Positions 53,213-63,475 are shown, counted from the stretch's first letter. The stretch is DNA of 64,000 nucleotides from Desulfuromonadales bacterium (GCA_013619105.1 JABXKU010000002.1:32228-96227), one strand, 5' to 3'. Made by a program: numbers and translations. The notes: generated by a model from the sequence alone, not told the origin.

Positions 53213-56200
53213 ATGCCTAAGCGTACCGATATAGAAAAAATCCTCATCATCGGAGCCGGACCCATTATTATCGGCCAGGCCTGCGAATTTGACTACTCAG
53301 GCACCCAGGCCTGTAAGGCTCTCAAAGAAGAGGGCTTCACGGTGATTCTGCTCAACTCTAATCCTGCCACGATCATGACCGACCCGGACTTTGCCGACCG
53401 TACCTATATCGAGCCGGTTACTCCCGAGTCCCTGGAGCGAATCATCGCCAAAGAACGTCCCGATGCGTTGCTGCCCACCCTCGGTGGCCAGACAGCCCTC
53501 AACACCGCAGTGGCAGTAGCCAAGTCGGGAGTGCTGGAAAAGTACGGCGTCGAGTTGATTGGCGCCAAGCTGCCGGCCATTGAAAAAGCAGAAGACCGCA
53601 CCCTGTTTAAAGCCGCCATGGAAAAGATCGGCGTGGCCGTGCCCCGTTCTGGCCTGGCTCATAATTATGCTGAAGCCATGGGGGTCATCGAGGACGTTGG
53701 CTTTCCGGCTATTATCCGGCCCTCATTTACCCTGGGTGGTACCGGCGGCGGCATCGCTTATAATAGAGAAGAGTACGAGGCCATGTGCCTGGCCGGCATT
53801 GATGCTTCACCCACCGACGAAATTCTTATCGAAGAATCGGTCATCGGCTGGAAGGAGTACGAGCTTGAGGTCATGCGCGACCTGGCTGACAATGTGGTGA
53901 TCATCTGCTCCATTGAAAACCTCGACCCCATGGGCATTCATACCGGCGATTCCATTACTGTAGCCCCGGCTCAGACCCTGACAGACAAGGAATATCAGAT
54001 TCTACGCGATGTGTCTTTGAAGATCATTCGCGAGATTGGCGTCGAAACCGGTGGTTCTAATATTCAGTTCGGCATCAATCCCAAAGACGGCCGACTGGTG
54101 GTCATTGAGATGAATCCCCGGGTATCTCGTTCCTCGGCTCTGGCTTCCAAGGCCACCGGATTTCCCATTGCCAAAATTGCCGCTAAGCTGTCGGTGGGCT
54201 ACACCCTTGATGAAATCCCCAACGATATCACGCAGGAGACTTTTGCTTCTTTTGAGCCGACCATCGACTATGTGGTTACCAAAATTCCCCGGTTCACCTT
54301 CGAAAAGTTCCCCCAGGCCGACAGTACCCTGACCACCCAGATGAAATCGGTAGGGGAAGTGATGTCTTTCGGCCGTACTTTCAAGGAAAGCGTGCAAAAG
54401 GCCATGCGTTCTTTGGAAATCGGTTCCGATGGATTCGAAAGCCGCCTTTATGAAACGCCAGCTGACTTCGGCAGCCCTCTTTCCGAAGAGAAAAAGACCC
54501 TGCTCTACAGCAAACTGCGCACTGCCAACTGGGAGATGCTCTGGTACCTGGCCGATGGCCTGCGCGCCGGACTTAGCTGTGATGAGCTGTATCAAGAAAC
54601 CGCTGTCGACCCTTGGTTTTTAGGTAATATTGCTCAAATCGTAGCGATGGAAAAAGTCCTTGTGGAAAACACCCCGCGGACTCTCAAGGACGATCAGCAG
54701 CTTACCGAAACCCTCCGAGAAGCCAAAGAATATGGCTTCTCCGACCGACGTCTGGCTGTGCTCTGGCAGATTAAGGAAGGGGAGGTCCGGGCCTTGCGGC
54801 AACGTCTGAATGTCCGCCCGGTCTACAAACGGGTCGATACCTGCGGCGCCGAATTTGTCGCCCATACGCCTTATCTCTACTCGACCTACGAAAGCGAATG
54901 TGAGGCCCTGCCGACGGACAAGCGCAAGATCATGATTCTTGGAGGCGGTCCTAACCGTATCGGCCAGGGAATCGAATTTGATTACTGTTGCGTCCATGGC
55001 GTCATGGCTCTGATCGAGGCCGGCTTCGAAACCATCATGGTTAACTGCAATCCGGAAACTGTCTCCACTGATTACGACACCTCGGATCGGCTCTATTTTG
55101 AACCGCTGACACTGGAAGATGTTCTGGAGATCGTGGATATCGAAAAACCAGAAGGGGTGATCGTTCAATTCGGTGGTCAGACCCCCCTCAAGCTGGCCGT
55201 GGCTTTGGAAGAAGCCGGAGTGCCGATTATCGGCACCAGCCCTGATGCCATCGACCGGGCTGAAGATCGGGAGCGCTTTCAGGCGCTGCTCTATAAACTC
55301 GACCTTAAACAACCGGAAAATGGCTTGGCTCGCTCCTTCGAAGAAGCCGAAAAGATTGCTGCCCGCATCGGTTACCCGGTGGTGGTAAGGCCGTCCTATG
55401 TGCTTGGCGGCCGGGCCATGGAAATTGTCTACCAGGTTGAGCATCTACGTAACTACATGCAGAATGCGGTACTGGCCTCGCCGGACCATCCGATCTTAGT
55501 CGATAAGTTCCTTGAACAGGCTATCGAGATCGATGTCGATGCTCTTTGCGACGGCCAGGATGTGGTAATAGGCGGTATCATGCAGCATATTGAAGAAGCC
55601 GGCATCCATTCAGGTGACTCAGCCTGTGTCTTGCCACCTTTTTCTCTAGCTGAAGACCTGGTCAAAGAAATCCGTCGTCAGACTCGAGCCCTAGCCCTTG
55701 AGTTGCAGGTGGTTGGCCTGATGAATATTCAATTTGCCATTAAGGATGGTGTTATTTTCCTGCTGGAGGTCAATCCCAGAGCTAGTCGCACGGTACCATT
55801 TGTCTCCAAAGCTACCGGCCGGCCTCTGGCCAAAATTGCCGCACGTATTATGGCTGGAGCCACGCTAGCCGAACTCGGTGTTGAGGGTGAAATTATTCCA
55901 GACTATATGTCTGTTAAAGAAGCTGTCTTTCCCTTCGTCAAATTCCCCGGTGTCGACACCCTGCTTGGTCCTGAGATGAAATCGACCGGCGAGGTCATGG
56001 GTATTGACGCTGATTTCGGCAAGGCCTTTGCCAAAGCCCAACTCGGTGCCGGCGTAAAGCTTCCGACAACCGGCAAGATTTTCGTTAGCATCAAGGATGC
56101 CGACAAGGCGCTAATTGTCGCTGCGATGCGGCAACTTGAAGAGGCTGGCTTTGAACTGCTGGCCACCCGCGGAACCGCCAGTTATCTGGAACAGCAGGGC

Positions 56201-56470
56201 ATCAGGGTGACCGCTATCAATAAGGTCAAAGAGGGCCGCCCGCATTGCGTCGACGCCATCAAGAGTCGCGAAATTGCCATGGTTTTCAATACTACTTTAG
56301 GGCCAGATTCGGTTTCTGATTCCTATTCCATTCGTCGCTCGGCGTTGATGCAAAACCTCGCCTACTTTACGACGGTGGCTGGTATTGAAGCGGCGGTAGC
56401 CGGGGTATTGGCTCTGCAGCGAGAAAACCTTGACGTCACGCCCTTGCAAGAGTATTATGTTCAACGTTAA
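53213..56470 (+). CDS. carB: Carbamoyl-phosphate synthase large subunit
   Basis: The protein has 1,085 residues. Two homologous ATP-grasp halves are present, the first opening [22 protein letters not shown] and the second [20 protein letters not shown]. The ATP-grasp cores include [16 protein letters not shown] and [15 protein letters not shown], and the metal-binding ends [20 protein letters not shown] and [22 protein letters not shown]-terminal methylglyoxal synthase-like domain (from about 945; [16 protein letters not shown]) binds allosteric effectors. It makes carbamoyl phosphate for pyrimidines and arginine. The start ATG 53213 follows AAGGACTGAGA. A strong terminator follows the gene. 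Confidence 0.97.
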   Translation: MPKRTDIEKILIIGAGPIIIGQACEFDYSGTQACKALKEEGFTVILLNSNPATIMTDPDFADRTYIEPVTPESLERIIAKERPDALLPTLGGQTALNTAVAVAKSGVLEKYGVELIGAKLPAIEKAEDRTLFKAAMEKIGVAVPRSGLAHNYAEAMGVIEDVGFPAIIRPSFTLGGTGGGIAYNREEYEAMCLAGIDASPTDEILIEESVIGWKEYELEVMRDLADNVVIICSIENLDPMGIHTGDSITVAPAQTLTDKEYQILRDVSLKIIREIGVETGGSNIQFGINPKDGRLVVIEMNPRVSRSSALASKATGFPIAKIAAKLSVGYTLDEIPNDITQETFASFEPTIDYVVTKIPRFTFEKFPQADSTLTTQMKSVGEVMSFGRTFKESVQKAMRSLEIGSDGFESRLYETPADFGSPLSEEKKTLLYSKLRTANWEMLWYLADGLRAGLSCDELYQETAVDPWFLGNIAQIVAMEKVLVENTPRTLKDDQQLTETLREAKEYGFSDRRLAVLWQIKEGEVRALRQRLNVRPVYKRVDTCGAEFVAHTPYLYSTYESECEALPTDKRKIMILGGGPNRIGQGIEFDYCCVHGVMALIEAGFETIMVNCNPETVSTDYDTSDRLYFEPLTLEDVLEIVDIEKPEGVIVQFGGQTPLKLAVALEEAGVPIIGTSPDAIDRAEDRERFQALLYKLDLKQPENGLARSFEEAEKIAARIGYPVVVRPSYVLGGRAMEIVYQVEHLRNYMQNAVLASPDHPILVDKFLEQAIEIDVDALCDGQDVVIGGIMQHIEEAGIHSGDSACVLPPFSLAEDLVKEIRRQTRALALELQVVGLMNIQFAIKDGVIFLLEVNPRASRTVPFVSKATGRPLAKIAARIMAGATLAELGVEGEIIPDYMSVKEAVFPFVKFPGVDTLLGPEMKSTGEVMGIDADFGKAFAKAQLGAGVKLPTTGKIFVSIKDADKALIVAAMRQLEEAGFELLATRGTASYLEQQGIRVTAINKVKEGRPHCVDAIKSREIAMVFNTTLGPDSVSDSYSIRRSALMQNLAYFTTVAGIEAAVAGVLALQRENLDVTPLQEYYVQR

Positions 56471-56506
56471 AATTTGAGCATCCAACCATCATTAAAGCAT
56501 TCACCT

Positions 56507-56540
56507 TCGGGCGGGTTTTCCCGCCCGATAATTTTTTTTA
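56507..56540 (+). terminator. Intrinsic terminator after carB
   Basis: TCGGGCGGG (56507-56515) and CCCGCCCGA (56520-56528) form a perfect 9-bp stem with a TTTT loop. A TAATTTTTTTT tract follows. It ends the pyr-car unit 36 bases after the carB stop and precedes greA. Confidence 0.92.
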
Positions 56541-56559
56541 CTTAAGGACCATTATCTGT

Positions 56560-57036
56560 ATGTCACGTTCAATACCCATGACCGACGAAAGTTATTTAAC
56601 CCTTCAAGAAGAGTTGAAGCGGCTGGTCCGTGTCGAGCGGCCCAAGGTAGTACAGGATATTTCAGAAGCTCGAGACCACGGTGATCTTTCGGAAAACGCT
56701 GAATATGATGCGGCCAAAAATCGCCAGGGTTTTATCGAAGGGCGCATTAAAGAGCTCAACGACAAAATCGCTCGAGCTGAAGTGATTACCCCGGCTTCCC
56801 TTACGGGGGACAAGGTGCTGTTTGGAGCCACGGTCACCTTGTTCGACATAGATACCGAAAGCGAAGTTACCTATCAAATTGTTGGCGAGGACGAGGCTGA
56901 CATTAAAAAAAGTAAAATTTCTGTCACTTCGCCGGTTGGCCGAGCCTTGATTGGTCGTCTTGTCGATTCCGAGGTGCGTATCGTCGTACCTTCCGGTGAA
57001 AAGATATACGAAATTATTGATATCCGTTACGTATAG
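56560..57036 (+). CDS. greA: Transcription elongation factor GreA
   Basis: The protein has 158 residues. It has the N-terminal coiled coil (YLTLQEELKRLVRVERPKVV) with the acidic tip GDLSENAEYDAAKNRQGFIEGRI, and the C-terminal FKBP-like globular domain (VTLFDIDTESEVTYQIVG to SPVGRALIGRLVDSEV). It enters the RNA polymerase secondary channel and stimulates cleavage of backtracked RNA. The ATG at 56560 gives seven residues more than a second ATG at 56578 (MTDESYL); both fit, and an AAGGA site before the first favours it. It begins a new unit after the carB terminator. Confidence 0.95.
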   Translation: MSRSIPMTDESYLTLQEELKRLVRVERPKVVQDISEARDHGDLSENAEYDAAKNRQGFIEGRIKELNDKIARAEVITPASLTGDKVLFGATVTLFDIDTESEVTYQIVGEDEADIKKSKISVTSPVGRALIGRLVDSEVRIVVPSGEKIYEIIDIRYV

Positions 57037-57066
57037 CCAATCCGCGCGGCTACGAAAGGACCGATC

Positions 57067-57270
57067 ATGAGCAAGCAGATCAATAAAGACATGACTTTTA
57101 ATGAAGTCCTTGATATGGGCCCTGAAATGGTTAAGGTCCTTATTAAGTACAATATGGGTTGTGTCGGCTGTGCCGCGGCTAAGTTTGAAAGTATCGAACA
57201 GGGAGCCAAAGCTCACGGCATCAACCTTGATGACCTGCTTTGTGACCTTAATGCTGCCCTTAACAGCTAG
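57067..57270 (+). CDS. DUF1858 domain protein
   Basis: This is a small protein of 67 residues. AAAGGA lies 7 bases before the ATG. It matches DUF1858: INKDMTFNEVLDMGPEMVKVLIKYNMGCVGCAAAKFESIEQGAKAHGI in outline, with the G-C-x-G-C pair near residues 31-34 followed by A-x-x-E-(S/T)-(I/L)-E-(Q/E)-(G/A)-A. The two cysteines suggest a disulfide or metal site; the domain is annotated in databases as hybrid-cluster-protein-associated. It lies 30 bases after greA and 16 bases before recG, so it is in their operon. Its role is unknown. Confidence 0.88.
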   Translation: MSKQINKDMTFNEVLDMGPEMVKVLIKYNMGCVGCAAAKFESIEQGAKAHGINLDDLLCDLNAALNS

Positions 57271-57286
57271 CTGAGGGGTAGGGCAG

Positions 57287-59440
57287 ATGTCCGCCACTCG
57301 CTATGAATCACTCAGTTCCAATCCTCTTGCTACTCCCCTGCATCAATTGCGGGGAGTAGGTCCTCGTATCGCCGAAAAACTCTCTAAAATGGGCCTTTCT
57401 GATATTGAAAGCGCCCTTTATTCCCTTCCGTTACGTTACGAAGATCGAAGAAATATCCGCAAAATTTCCCAACTCCACGAACAAGGCATACAGGTATTTA
57501 CCGGCAAGATTCTCGCCGCCGGGGAGTCAAATACCGTTCGGCAGCGCAGAAAAATCTACGAAGTCGTGATCAGCGATGGCACAGGAAAGCTCTGCCTTAA
57601 ATGGTTTCATTACCGCAAGCCTTTGATGCAAAAGAAGTTTGTGGTCGGCCAGCAAGCAGTGTTTATCGGGGAGCCAAAACGTTTCGGTGCAGTCCGTGAA
57701 GTGCATCACCCTGATGTTCAATTTCTTGCCCCTGGCCAGGCCATTTCTGACCTAACCTCTGCCGACCCACTCTCTTATGGCTGTTATTTACCCGTATATG
57801 CCCTTACCGAAGGACTTCATCAAAAAACTGCTCGAAAAATCTGGCGCAAGGTAGTAGAAGGCTTCGCGCCACTAGCATCTTCACCGCTACCCGAGGATAT
57901 CCGCCAACGCCAGGGATTATTGCCCATTTCCAGGGCTCTACAGTTGGCCCATTGGCCCTCTGCAGAAACACCAGTCGAACAATTGGAAGCCGGCACAGAC
58001 TTAGCTAGACGCTCCTTGGTGTTTGATGAATTCTTTTTTCTCGAACTAGGCTTGGCTCTGCGCCGCCAAGGCATCGCCCTGGAAGAGGGCTTTTCCTTTA
58101 CGGTCGCCCATCGCTACACTGCACCGTTAGCGAAAATGTTGCCCTATCGGTTGACGGATGCCCAACGACGTGTTCTGAATGAAATCAAGCAGGACATGAT
58201 GGCTTCTCGGCCGATGAACCGTCTTCTACAGGGGGATGTCGGCAGCGGCAAGACTATCGTCGCCCTGATGAGCTCCCTGATTGCCATCGAAAACCACACT
58301 CAGGTGGCGGTTGTCGCGCCAACGGAAATCCTTGCTGAACAGCACTTTTTGCAGTTTCAACCCTGGCTGGAGCAGTTAGGTCTTAAAGTGGTCTATCTGT
58401 CCGGGTCAACCACGGCAAGGGATAAAAAATCCGTTTTGCGGCAAATTTCCGCCGGTGAAGCCGATATGGTGGTCGGCACCCATGCGGTCTTGCAACAGGG
58501 AGTTAACTTTCACAAGCTGGGCCTCGGTATTATCGACGAACAACATCGCTTTGGCGTCAGGCAAAGGGCGGCGTTGCGAAAAAAAGGGACTCATCCCGAC
58601 CTGTTGGTCATGACCGCAACGCCGATACCTCGCTCCCTGGCACTGACCGTTTATGGCGATCTCTCCCTAAGTATTATCGATGAATTGCCTCCGGGGCGTA
58701 CGCCGATTAAAACCAGGGTATTATCCGACCAAGACCGGATAAAGGCCTACCGACACATCCATGCAGAGCTCAGCCGGGGACAGCAGGCCTATATCGTCTA
58801 TCCATTGGTGGAAGAGACAGAAAAAAGCGATCTACTTGCCGCCAGTGAAGGCTTTGATTATCTGCGCCAAGAGGTATTTCCCGACTTTCAACTCGGGTTA
58901 TTGCATGGCCGCCTAAAGTCAGAGGAAAAAGAACAGCTCATGCGGGCTTTTAAAGCCGGGAATATTCAGCTATTGATCGCTACCACGGTCATCGAAGTCG
59001 GGATCGATGTGCCTAATGCCTCAGTCATGATGGTCGAACACGCCGAACGCTTTGGCCTCGCACAATTGCACCAGCTTCGCGGCCGTGTCGGACGCGGAGC
59101 GGCAGCCAGTTGTTGTCTGTTGATACGCTCACAGCGCTGCACCGAAGAGGGAAGGCAACGGCTGGCCGTCATGGCCGAAAGTAACGACGGATTTCGCATC
59201 GCCGAGGCGGACCTTGCAATCCGAGGGCCTGGAGAAGTCCTCGGTACCAGGCAGTCAGGCTTGCCCGATTTTCGGGTCGCCAATCTATTAAGTGACGGGC
59301 GCATTCTTGAGGAAGCACGTCAGGAAGCCTTTCGTCTGGTTGAGAATAACCATTTCATAGATGATCCGCGCTATGATGAGTTGCGCCAGGAATTAAAAAT
59401 GCGCTGGGGCGGGCGCTTAGAGTTGGCCAGTCTCGGCTAA
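57287..59440 (+). CDS. recG: ATP-dependent DNA helicase RecG
   Basis: The protein has 717 residues. The N-terminal wedge domain begins LHQLRGVGPRIAEKLSKMG and includes an OB-fold (VFTGKILAAGESN). Helicase motifs are all visible: motif I LLQGDVGSGKTIVA, Ia VAPTEILAEQH, II IIDEQHRFGV, III MTATPIPRSLA, IV LLHGRLKSEEKE, V ATTVIEVGIDVPNA and VI QLRGRVGRG. It reverses stalled forks and processes recombination intermediates. The ATG at 57287 follows GGGTAGGGCAG. It ends the greA-DUF1858-recG unit; a Tn7-like element begins shortly after its stop. Confidence 0.96.
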   Translation: MSATRYESLSSNPLATPLHQLRGVGPRIAEKLSKMGLSDIESALYSLPLRYEDRRNIRKISQLHEQGIQVFTGKILAAGESNTVRQRRKIYEVVISDGTGKLCLKWFHYRKPLMQKKFVVGQQAVFIGEPKRFGAVREVHHPDVQFLAPGQAISDLTSADPLSYGCYLPVYALTEGLHQKTARKIWRKVVEGFAPLASSPLPEDIRQRQGLLPISRALQLAHWPSAETPVEQLEAGTDLARRSLVFDEFFFLELGLALRRQGIALEEGFSFTVAHRYTAPLAKMLPYRLTDAQRRVLNEIKQDMMASRPMNRLLQGDVGSGKTIVALMSSLIAIENHTQVAVVAPTEILAEQHFLQFQPWLEQLGLKVVYLSGSTTARDKKSVLRQISAGEADMVVGTHAVLQQGVNFHKLGLGIIDEQHRFGVRQRAALRKKGTHPDLLVMTATPIPRSLALTVYGDLSLSIIDELPPGRTPIKTRVLSDQDRIKAYRHIHAELSRGQQAYIVYPLVEETEKSDLLAASEGFDYLRQEVFPDFQLGLLHGRLKSEEKEQLMRAFKAGNIQLLIATTVIEVGIDVPNASVMMVEHAERFGLAQLHQLRGRVGRGAAASCCLLIRSQRCTEEGRQRLAVMAESNDGFRIAEADLAIRGPGEVLGTRQSGLPDFRVANLLSDGRILEEARQEAFRLVENNHFIDDPRYDELRQELKMRWGGRLELASLG

Positions 59441-59505
59441 TTGAGGATTCTCCTTTACTGACCTCCATAGCAAAGTTTACATAATATATCTTATCCGACC
59501 CAAGG

Positions 59506-59513
59506 TGTGGGCG
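59506..59513 (+). other. Candidate terminus of a Tn7-like element (TGTGGGCG)
   Basis: TGTGGGCG, 65 bases past the recG stop, equals the first eight bases of the Tn7 ends as I recall them. It is followed by TAAAATAGGGTGA, similar to the next Tn7 left-end bases. Forty bases further in lie two direct repeats, as expected for TnsB sites. The 5 bases before it, CAAGG, would be the target duplication. The other end is outside the window. Confidence 0.5.
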
Positions 59514-59552
59514 TAAAATAGGGTGAAAATAGCTCAAGTCATTCACGTGAGA

Positions 59553-59597
59553 TGAAGCAATTTAGGTAACAACTGTGAAGCAATTTAGGTAACAACT
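59553..59597 (+). repeat. Two exact 22-bp direct repeats (probable TnsB sites)
   Basis: Two identical 22-base copies, at 59553-59574 and 59576-59597, begin TGAAGCAATT and end GGTAACAACT. They are one base apart (23-bp period). Tandem ~20-22-bp sites at the element end are the usual binding sites of Tn7-family TnsB transposases. A small palindrome, CAACTT-GAAA-AAGTTG, overlaps the end of the second copy. The rest of 59598-59773 shows no gene. Confidence 0.75.
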
Positions 59598-59773
59598 TGA
59601 AAAAAGTTGCCTTTGTGAGGTTATGGTGTCTTTGGTGGAATGTGAGATGCCCAGGCGGGTGAAATAGCCATGCTATGGGAGTTTGTAACCTGTCAAAGCA
59701 CACGTGCAATCCTTGCTGCAGCTTTAAGCTGAGATGGTTTCTGCCACCTCAACTCAAAGCTGGTTTTTCATGG

Positions 59774-60757
59774 TCAAAGCTCATCACCCTCTAATCCTCC
59801 ATATTGAACCGCGAGTGCTAATCCAGAGTCCTTCACTGCTTCCGCCCACACCGCTTTGGAATGTCCTTCAAATGCCGGCGAAAAATCACTGTGTTTGCGA
59901 AATATACTCTCCACCGCTCTTGTGAAATACAGCATGGGTATGCCATCGTCCAGCTTTCCGATTTGGGCTGAGCTCAACGCCTCATCAAAAGCATCCCAAA
60001 CTTTTTGTGCCTCCAACTCAAGGCGCCATCCCAAATCGTACGCCCTTGGGTAATAAAAACGGGTAAAGGTCCAGCCTGAACCTGCCCTTACCTCAGTTAT
60101 GTCAAAGCTGTTCAGACAAGTCATGACATCATCGGCGTTTCTCACACCAAATACGTCCAAAGTGCGCACCATAAAGCGTCCTACAATTTGAGCTTTGCCA
60201 TACTCCATGAAGGTACCACGACGGTCCCCTAATTCAGGCTGACCAAACAGGACAAAGAACGGCGAAACCCCCTTTTTGATCAGTGCATTATGCAAGGCAA
60301 TCAGCCACTTATATTGGGATTCGTATAAATATTGGGCCTCATCCAGGAAGAAAACCGCTCGATTGGTGTGCCCTCTTCGAATCTTTTGCAGAATGAAGGT
60401 AGTGAGTCTTTCTTTCTTGTCGTCAGCATTTCCGGAACCACTCATCCGGTGTCTTACACCTTTCAAAAACGCCGTCCAGACTCTGGATTCGGTCGGTCGT
60501 TCCATGAAATCAATATCGAAGGAAAAGATAGGGAACTTTCGCCCTTGCTCCTTAATCAATTTCCCAACGAGGTAACCGATAGCCTTGGATTTGCCGTATC
60601 GTGGCTTGCCTGTCACAATGGCACCGGGGTCTCTGTTGTCAAAACATTCGTCGAAAAATTTCTCAAGTTCGCTGATCATCGGTGTATAAAGCGTGTAACG
60701 TTCCCCGTCGATCGGCTCTTTCCCTTTACCAAAAAACGGTCTTTCATTCTGGTTCAT
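59774..60757 (-). CDS. tnsC: TnsC-like transposition ATPase
   Basis: Read on the minus strand, 327 residues. An AAGGAG site 9 bases before the ATG supports the start. It is an AAA+ ATPase. Walker A is GKPRYGKS at residues 50-57, and Walker B is AVFFLDEAQYL with Asp139-Glu140. A sensor-like strand PFFVLFGQPELGD follows. In Tn7 relatives TnsC links the target selector to the TnsAB transposase and remodels on ATP binding. It lies 12 bases after tnsB, whose stop codon overlaps its ribosome site. A gene for TniQ/TnsD would normally follow tnsC, but only about 260 bases remain before the element end. An IstB/TniB-like assignment is an alternative; the TnsA gene in the same operon favours TnsC. Confidence 0.88.
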   Translation of the reverse strand: MNQNERPFFGKGKEPIDGERYTLYTPMISELEKFFDECFDNRDPGAIVTGKPRYGKSKAIGYLVGKLIKEQGRKFPIFSFDIDFMERPTESRVWTAFLKGVRHRMSGSGNADDKKERLTTFILQKIRRGHTNRAVFFLDEAQYLYESQYKWLIALHNALIKKGVSPFFVLFGQPELGDRRGTFMEYGKAQIVGRFMVRTLDVFGVRNADDVMTCLNSFDITEVRAGSGWTFTRFYYPRAYDLGWRLELEAQKVWDAFDEALSSAQIGKLDDGIPMLYFTRAVESIFRKHSDFSPAFEGHSKAVWAEAVKDSGLALAVQYGGLEGDEL

Positions 60758-60769
60758 GACTTGACTCCT

Positions 60770-62692
60770 TTACTCCACAAACCCAGGTTTGTTTTCAATC
60801 CTCTTCACCGGAACAGGCTTTTGCGACGTCTCTTGCTTGCCGGGCTGTCTAATGACATCGGGAGCCACCGAGGTTTTCATATCGGTGCTTTTTTGCGCCT
60901 GTTGTATGGCTGCATATTTGGTGGCCGCCTTTTTGTTCCGAACCGCCCGTTTCGCATAGAATTCCTTCATCGCCTGGATCGGATCCGATCTACCATCGCA
61001 TTTGATATGTTTGTGATTAATCAACCACAACGCTTGCTGACGAATTTTGAAGGTATGCGCCGATCGCCTCCAGGGGCCGGTAACGTGAAGGGTGCCCAAA
61101 CTACACCCCCTCGGTCCAAACGCCTTGATTTGGCGAATGTCCTTTTTGGGTTTAACGATAAGCGTGAGCTCCTGCCCGATAAGTTCGGGCAAATCGACAA
61201 GGATATCGTTTTTGTAGCGTGCCCCCATGAATTCAACGTAAGGGCGCGTCCCCTGCTTTAGGCTCCCCTGCACCTTGCGTGTCACACGGATCGCCAGCTT
61301 GTCCAGAAGATGTTCGTCTCCAGGTTCAATACGTCGGACCAAATTGCGAGGATTTTCGCAATGCATTCCCAAGACTTGATAGGGCGTTCGAGCTCCCAAC
61401 CCCGCATGCTCTGTCGTGTTGTATTCGTAAATGGCGACATGGAGGATTTGTATCATATGGTCCAGTCTCATAGAGTATTTCAGGGCTTTTTGTTCAGGGT
61501 TGTTACGGAGAATGTCCCTAGGATGAGCCCCGGTCGTATTGGCCTTTCTTTTCACATAACGATCCGTATAGGTCCTGAAAAAGCGTTCGATGATAGCACG
61601 GTCATTCATCACTCGAACGGTTCCGGCATTAACATCGCAGCCAACCACATCCATCAAGGTGTCGGTGACCGAATAAGCAAGGTTGGCCCACTCGTTGTCG
61701 AACAGGGTTGCATCCCATTGCGCGCCAACCATTGCCGGGGAGTATCCATACGATGGATCTGGATAATGCAAACCCGGAACCGTTAACTCCATGGGTTCCC
61801 AGGGGGTTAATGCATCTTCGATGCAGGCTAAGATATCTTCCTGACTCGGCTTCTTGCTCAGAGCCACGGAAAAACCGAGGACGGCGCGTGAGGCTTCATC
61901 CATAATAACCGGCGCGCAACACCGTTCGACAGGAACCTCCGTAAAGCCGCCCCAGGGGTGTTCAACAAGCACGGTATCGATTTCATCAAAGATATGAGTA
62001 TCCATTTGCACGCGTGCCAAGGGCCTAACTGTGGGAGGCCGCTGATCGATATGTCCCGATCCGTACCGTCGCGAGGCCTCCTTGCCATGACGGGCCTTGA
62101 TCATCGGTGTTGAATGGGAATAGAAAAGTCTGTCGACATAATTGTAAAGCGACCTGTGACCTTGGTCGCCGGTATTGAATGGATAATCGCCGCCCTTTAA
62201 GCCCTCATTGAGCAAGGCATTGCTAACCTTCCGATAAAGTGCTGTCCCAATCGGTATGCGGGGCTCGTTGATTTCCCCTTTCTGCTTGCAGTTCATCACG
62301 GAATCATGAATCATCTGCCGAATCCGGGGGTGTCGCTCGAGCAACTGCTCAAATGCTCCGGCATAACCATTTTTTTGGTTATTCGCGACGTGATCCACCC
62401 GGGTGTAGGGTTTCCTGCCTTCTCCCGGCAAAAAACCACGTTCGCCAAAAATACGGCCATCGGGGTGGAAGCTCAGACACTTGGCTAGTATCTTGTGCAA
62501 CTCCTTGCGACTGTAATGGTGATCCAAGGTAACCCTGTTGACCTTTTCGCCATCCAGATAGCGGAAGGTCATCGTGCGACGATTTTCGACCCACGCGCGT
62601 TCCCCAGGCGGAAGACTCTCCAAGTCAATTTTTGGCCAATTTTTGTAATTTTTTTGTTCAGGCGTCAGCCTGCGCCGGTCGGTGGTCACCAT
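60770..62692 (-). CDS. tnsB: TnsB-like DDE transposase
   Basis: Read on the minus strand, 640 residues. The N-terminal ~220 residues are basic and helical and should bind the element ends. The retroviral-integrase-fold catalytic core has Asp231 (QMDTHIFDEI), Asp332 (LFDNEWANLAY) and Glu369 (NDRAIIERFFRT), with 37 residues between the last two. A Mu-type beta-barrel region follows (PYVEFMGARYKNDILVDLP). The C-terminal tail is Lys/Gln-rich, as in TnsB proteins that contact TnsC. In this family TnsB cuts and joins the 3' ends. Its ATG lies 35 bases inside tnsA, a translational-coupling overlap. No frameshift or lost catalytic residue is seen. Confidence 0.9.
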   Translation of the reverse strand: MVTTDRRRLTPEQKNYKNWPKIDLESLPPGERAWVENRRTMTFRYLDGEKVNRVTLDHHYSRKELHKILAKCLSFHPDGRIFGERGFLPGEGRKPYTRVDHVANNQKNGYAGAFEQLLERHPRIRQMIHDSVMNCKQKGEINEPRIPIGTALYRKVSNALLNEGLKGGDYPFNTGDQGHRSLYNYVDRLFYSHSTPMIKARHGKEASRRYGSGHIDQRPPTVRPLARVQMDTHIFDEIDTVLVEHPWGGFTEVPVERCCAPVIMDEASRAVLGFSVALSKKPSQEDILACIEDALTPWEPMELTVPGLHYPDPSYGYSPAMVGAQWDATLFDNEWANLAYSVTDTLMDVVGCDVNAGTVRVMNDRAIIERFFRTYTDRYVKRKANTTGAHPRDILRNNPEQKALKYSMRLDHMIQILHVAIYEYNTTEHAGLGARTPYQVLGMHCENPRNLVRRIEPGDEHLLDKLAIRVTRKVQGSLKQGTRPYVEFMGARYKNDILVDLPELIGQELTLIVKPKKDIRQIKAFGPRGCSLGTLHVTGPWRRSAHTFKIRQQALWLINHKHIKCDGRSDPIQAMKEFYAKRAVRNKKAATKYAAIQQAQKSTDMKTSVAPDVIRQPGKQETSQKPVPVKRIENKPGFVE

Positions 62693-63407
62693 ATTTTCCC
62701 CGCTTAAACGAAATCAACAGATCGCGGTTGAACTCCTGTTCCTCCAAGGGGGCCTGTAACTCGCCACGCCAGAGCATGCGCACGATGGTACGGCGTAAAG
62801 ATTGCCGAAACTGGGGTGGGGTTGCGCCTTCCAATTCACCTATGGACATCTCCCCTGCTGCCTTGAGCATCTTTTTGACGACAGGCAGGTACTGATCGAT
62901 GCCGGGACAGGCAGGATTGCGCAGATACGGGATCATCTCCTTCAAATTTTCCAGGTACAGCGGATTTTGGCGGATCTCGACTTCGGTCAACCGCTCGTAA
63001 TGGACCTGGTATAGAGCGCACCAAGCCTCTTGAGCCGCCAATTGCCGTCGTACGTCATCGGAAATATGGTCGGGATCAATGGTTTTTTCCTCCTTGATCT
63101 CGCGCAGGGTCCAGGAACCGTCCCGCCATTTAAGCAGCATGTCGAAAATGGTGCCGACATCTACCCCTTCGACGGGCATTGAAACTTTCAAGGGATGTTC
63201 GCAAAACCAAACGATGTCTGGATTGAATTCCACCAATAACCAGTGATCATGTTCCAACTCATACTGGAAATGACATTTGCGCTTGATACGGAGGCTACGT
63301 ACAATCCACAGGCTACCGCCATAGCGATCCTTTTCCGGATACCATGCCGGTTCGGTAATGTTTTCGAACCGTTGTTCAATCGTTTGAATGGTCAGATCGT
63401 TTACCAT
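62658..63407 (-). CDS. tnsA: TnsA-like endonuclease
   Basis: Read on the minus strand, 249 residues. I chose ATG 63407 because AAAGGA lies 8 bases before it; an in-frame ATG at 63425 has no such site. The N-terminal catalytic domain has the restriction-enzyme-like pattern of TnsA: QYELEHDHW with the first acid (Glu50/52), NPDIVWFCEHPLKV, then IFDMLLKW with Asp89, and LREIKEEK with Glu103 and Lys105. A C-terminal winged-helix-like part (TPPQFRQSLRRTIVRMLWRGEL) follows. TnsA cuts the 5' ends of the element so that transposition is by cut-and-paste. It heads tnsA-tnsB-tnsC. Its presence separates this element from Tn5053-like elements that lack it. Confidence 0.88.
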   Translation of the reverse strand: MVNDLTIQTIEQRFENITEPAWYPEKDRYGGSLWIVRSLRIKRKCHFQYELEHDHWLLVEFNPDIVWFCEHPLKVSMPVEGVDVGTIFDMLLKWRDGSWTLREIKEEKTIDPDHISDDVRRQLAAQEAWCALYQVHYERLTEVEIRQNPLYLENLKEMIPYLRNPACPGIDQYLPVVKKMLKAAGEMSIGELEGATPPQFRQSLRRTIVRMLWRGELQAPLEEQEFNRDLLISFKRGKYGDHRPAQADA

Positions 63408-63475
63408 CGAAGGTGTCCTTTCCATGTTTCGATCCAGATGCAGAAAACATCTTGGGTCCTAGTAATGTTTTGAAG

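Noticed and set aside
60332..61261. Plus-strand frame of 309 codons across tnsC and tnsB
   Set aside because: It covers the junction of two well-supported minus-strand genes and shows no family signature.
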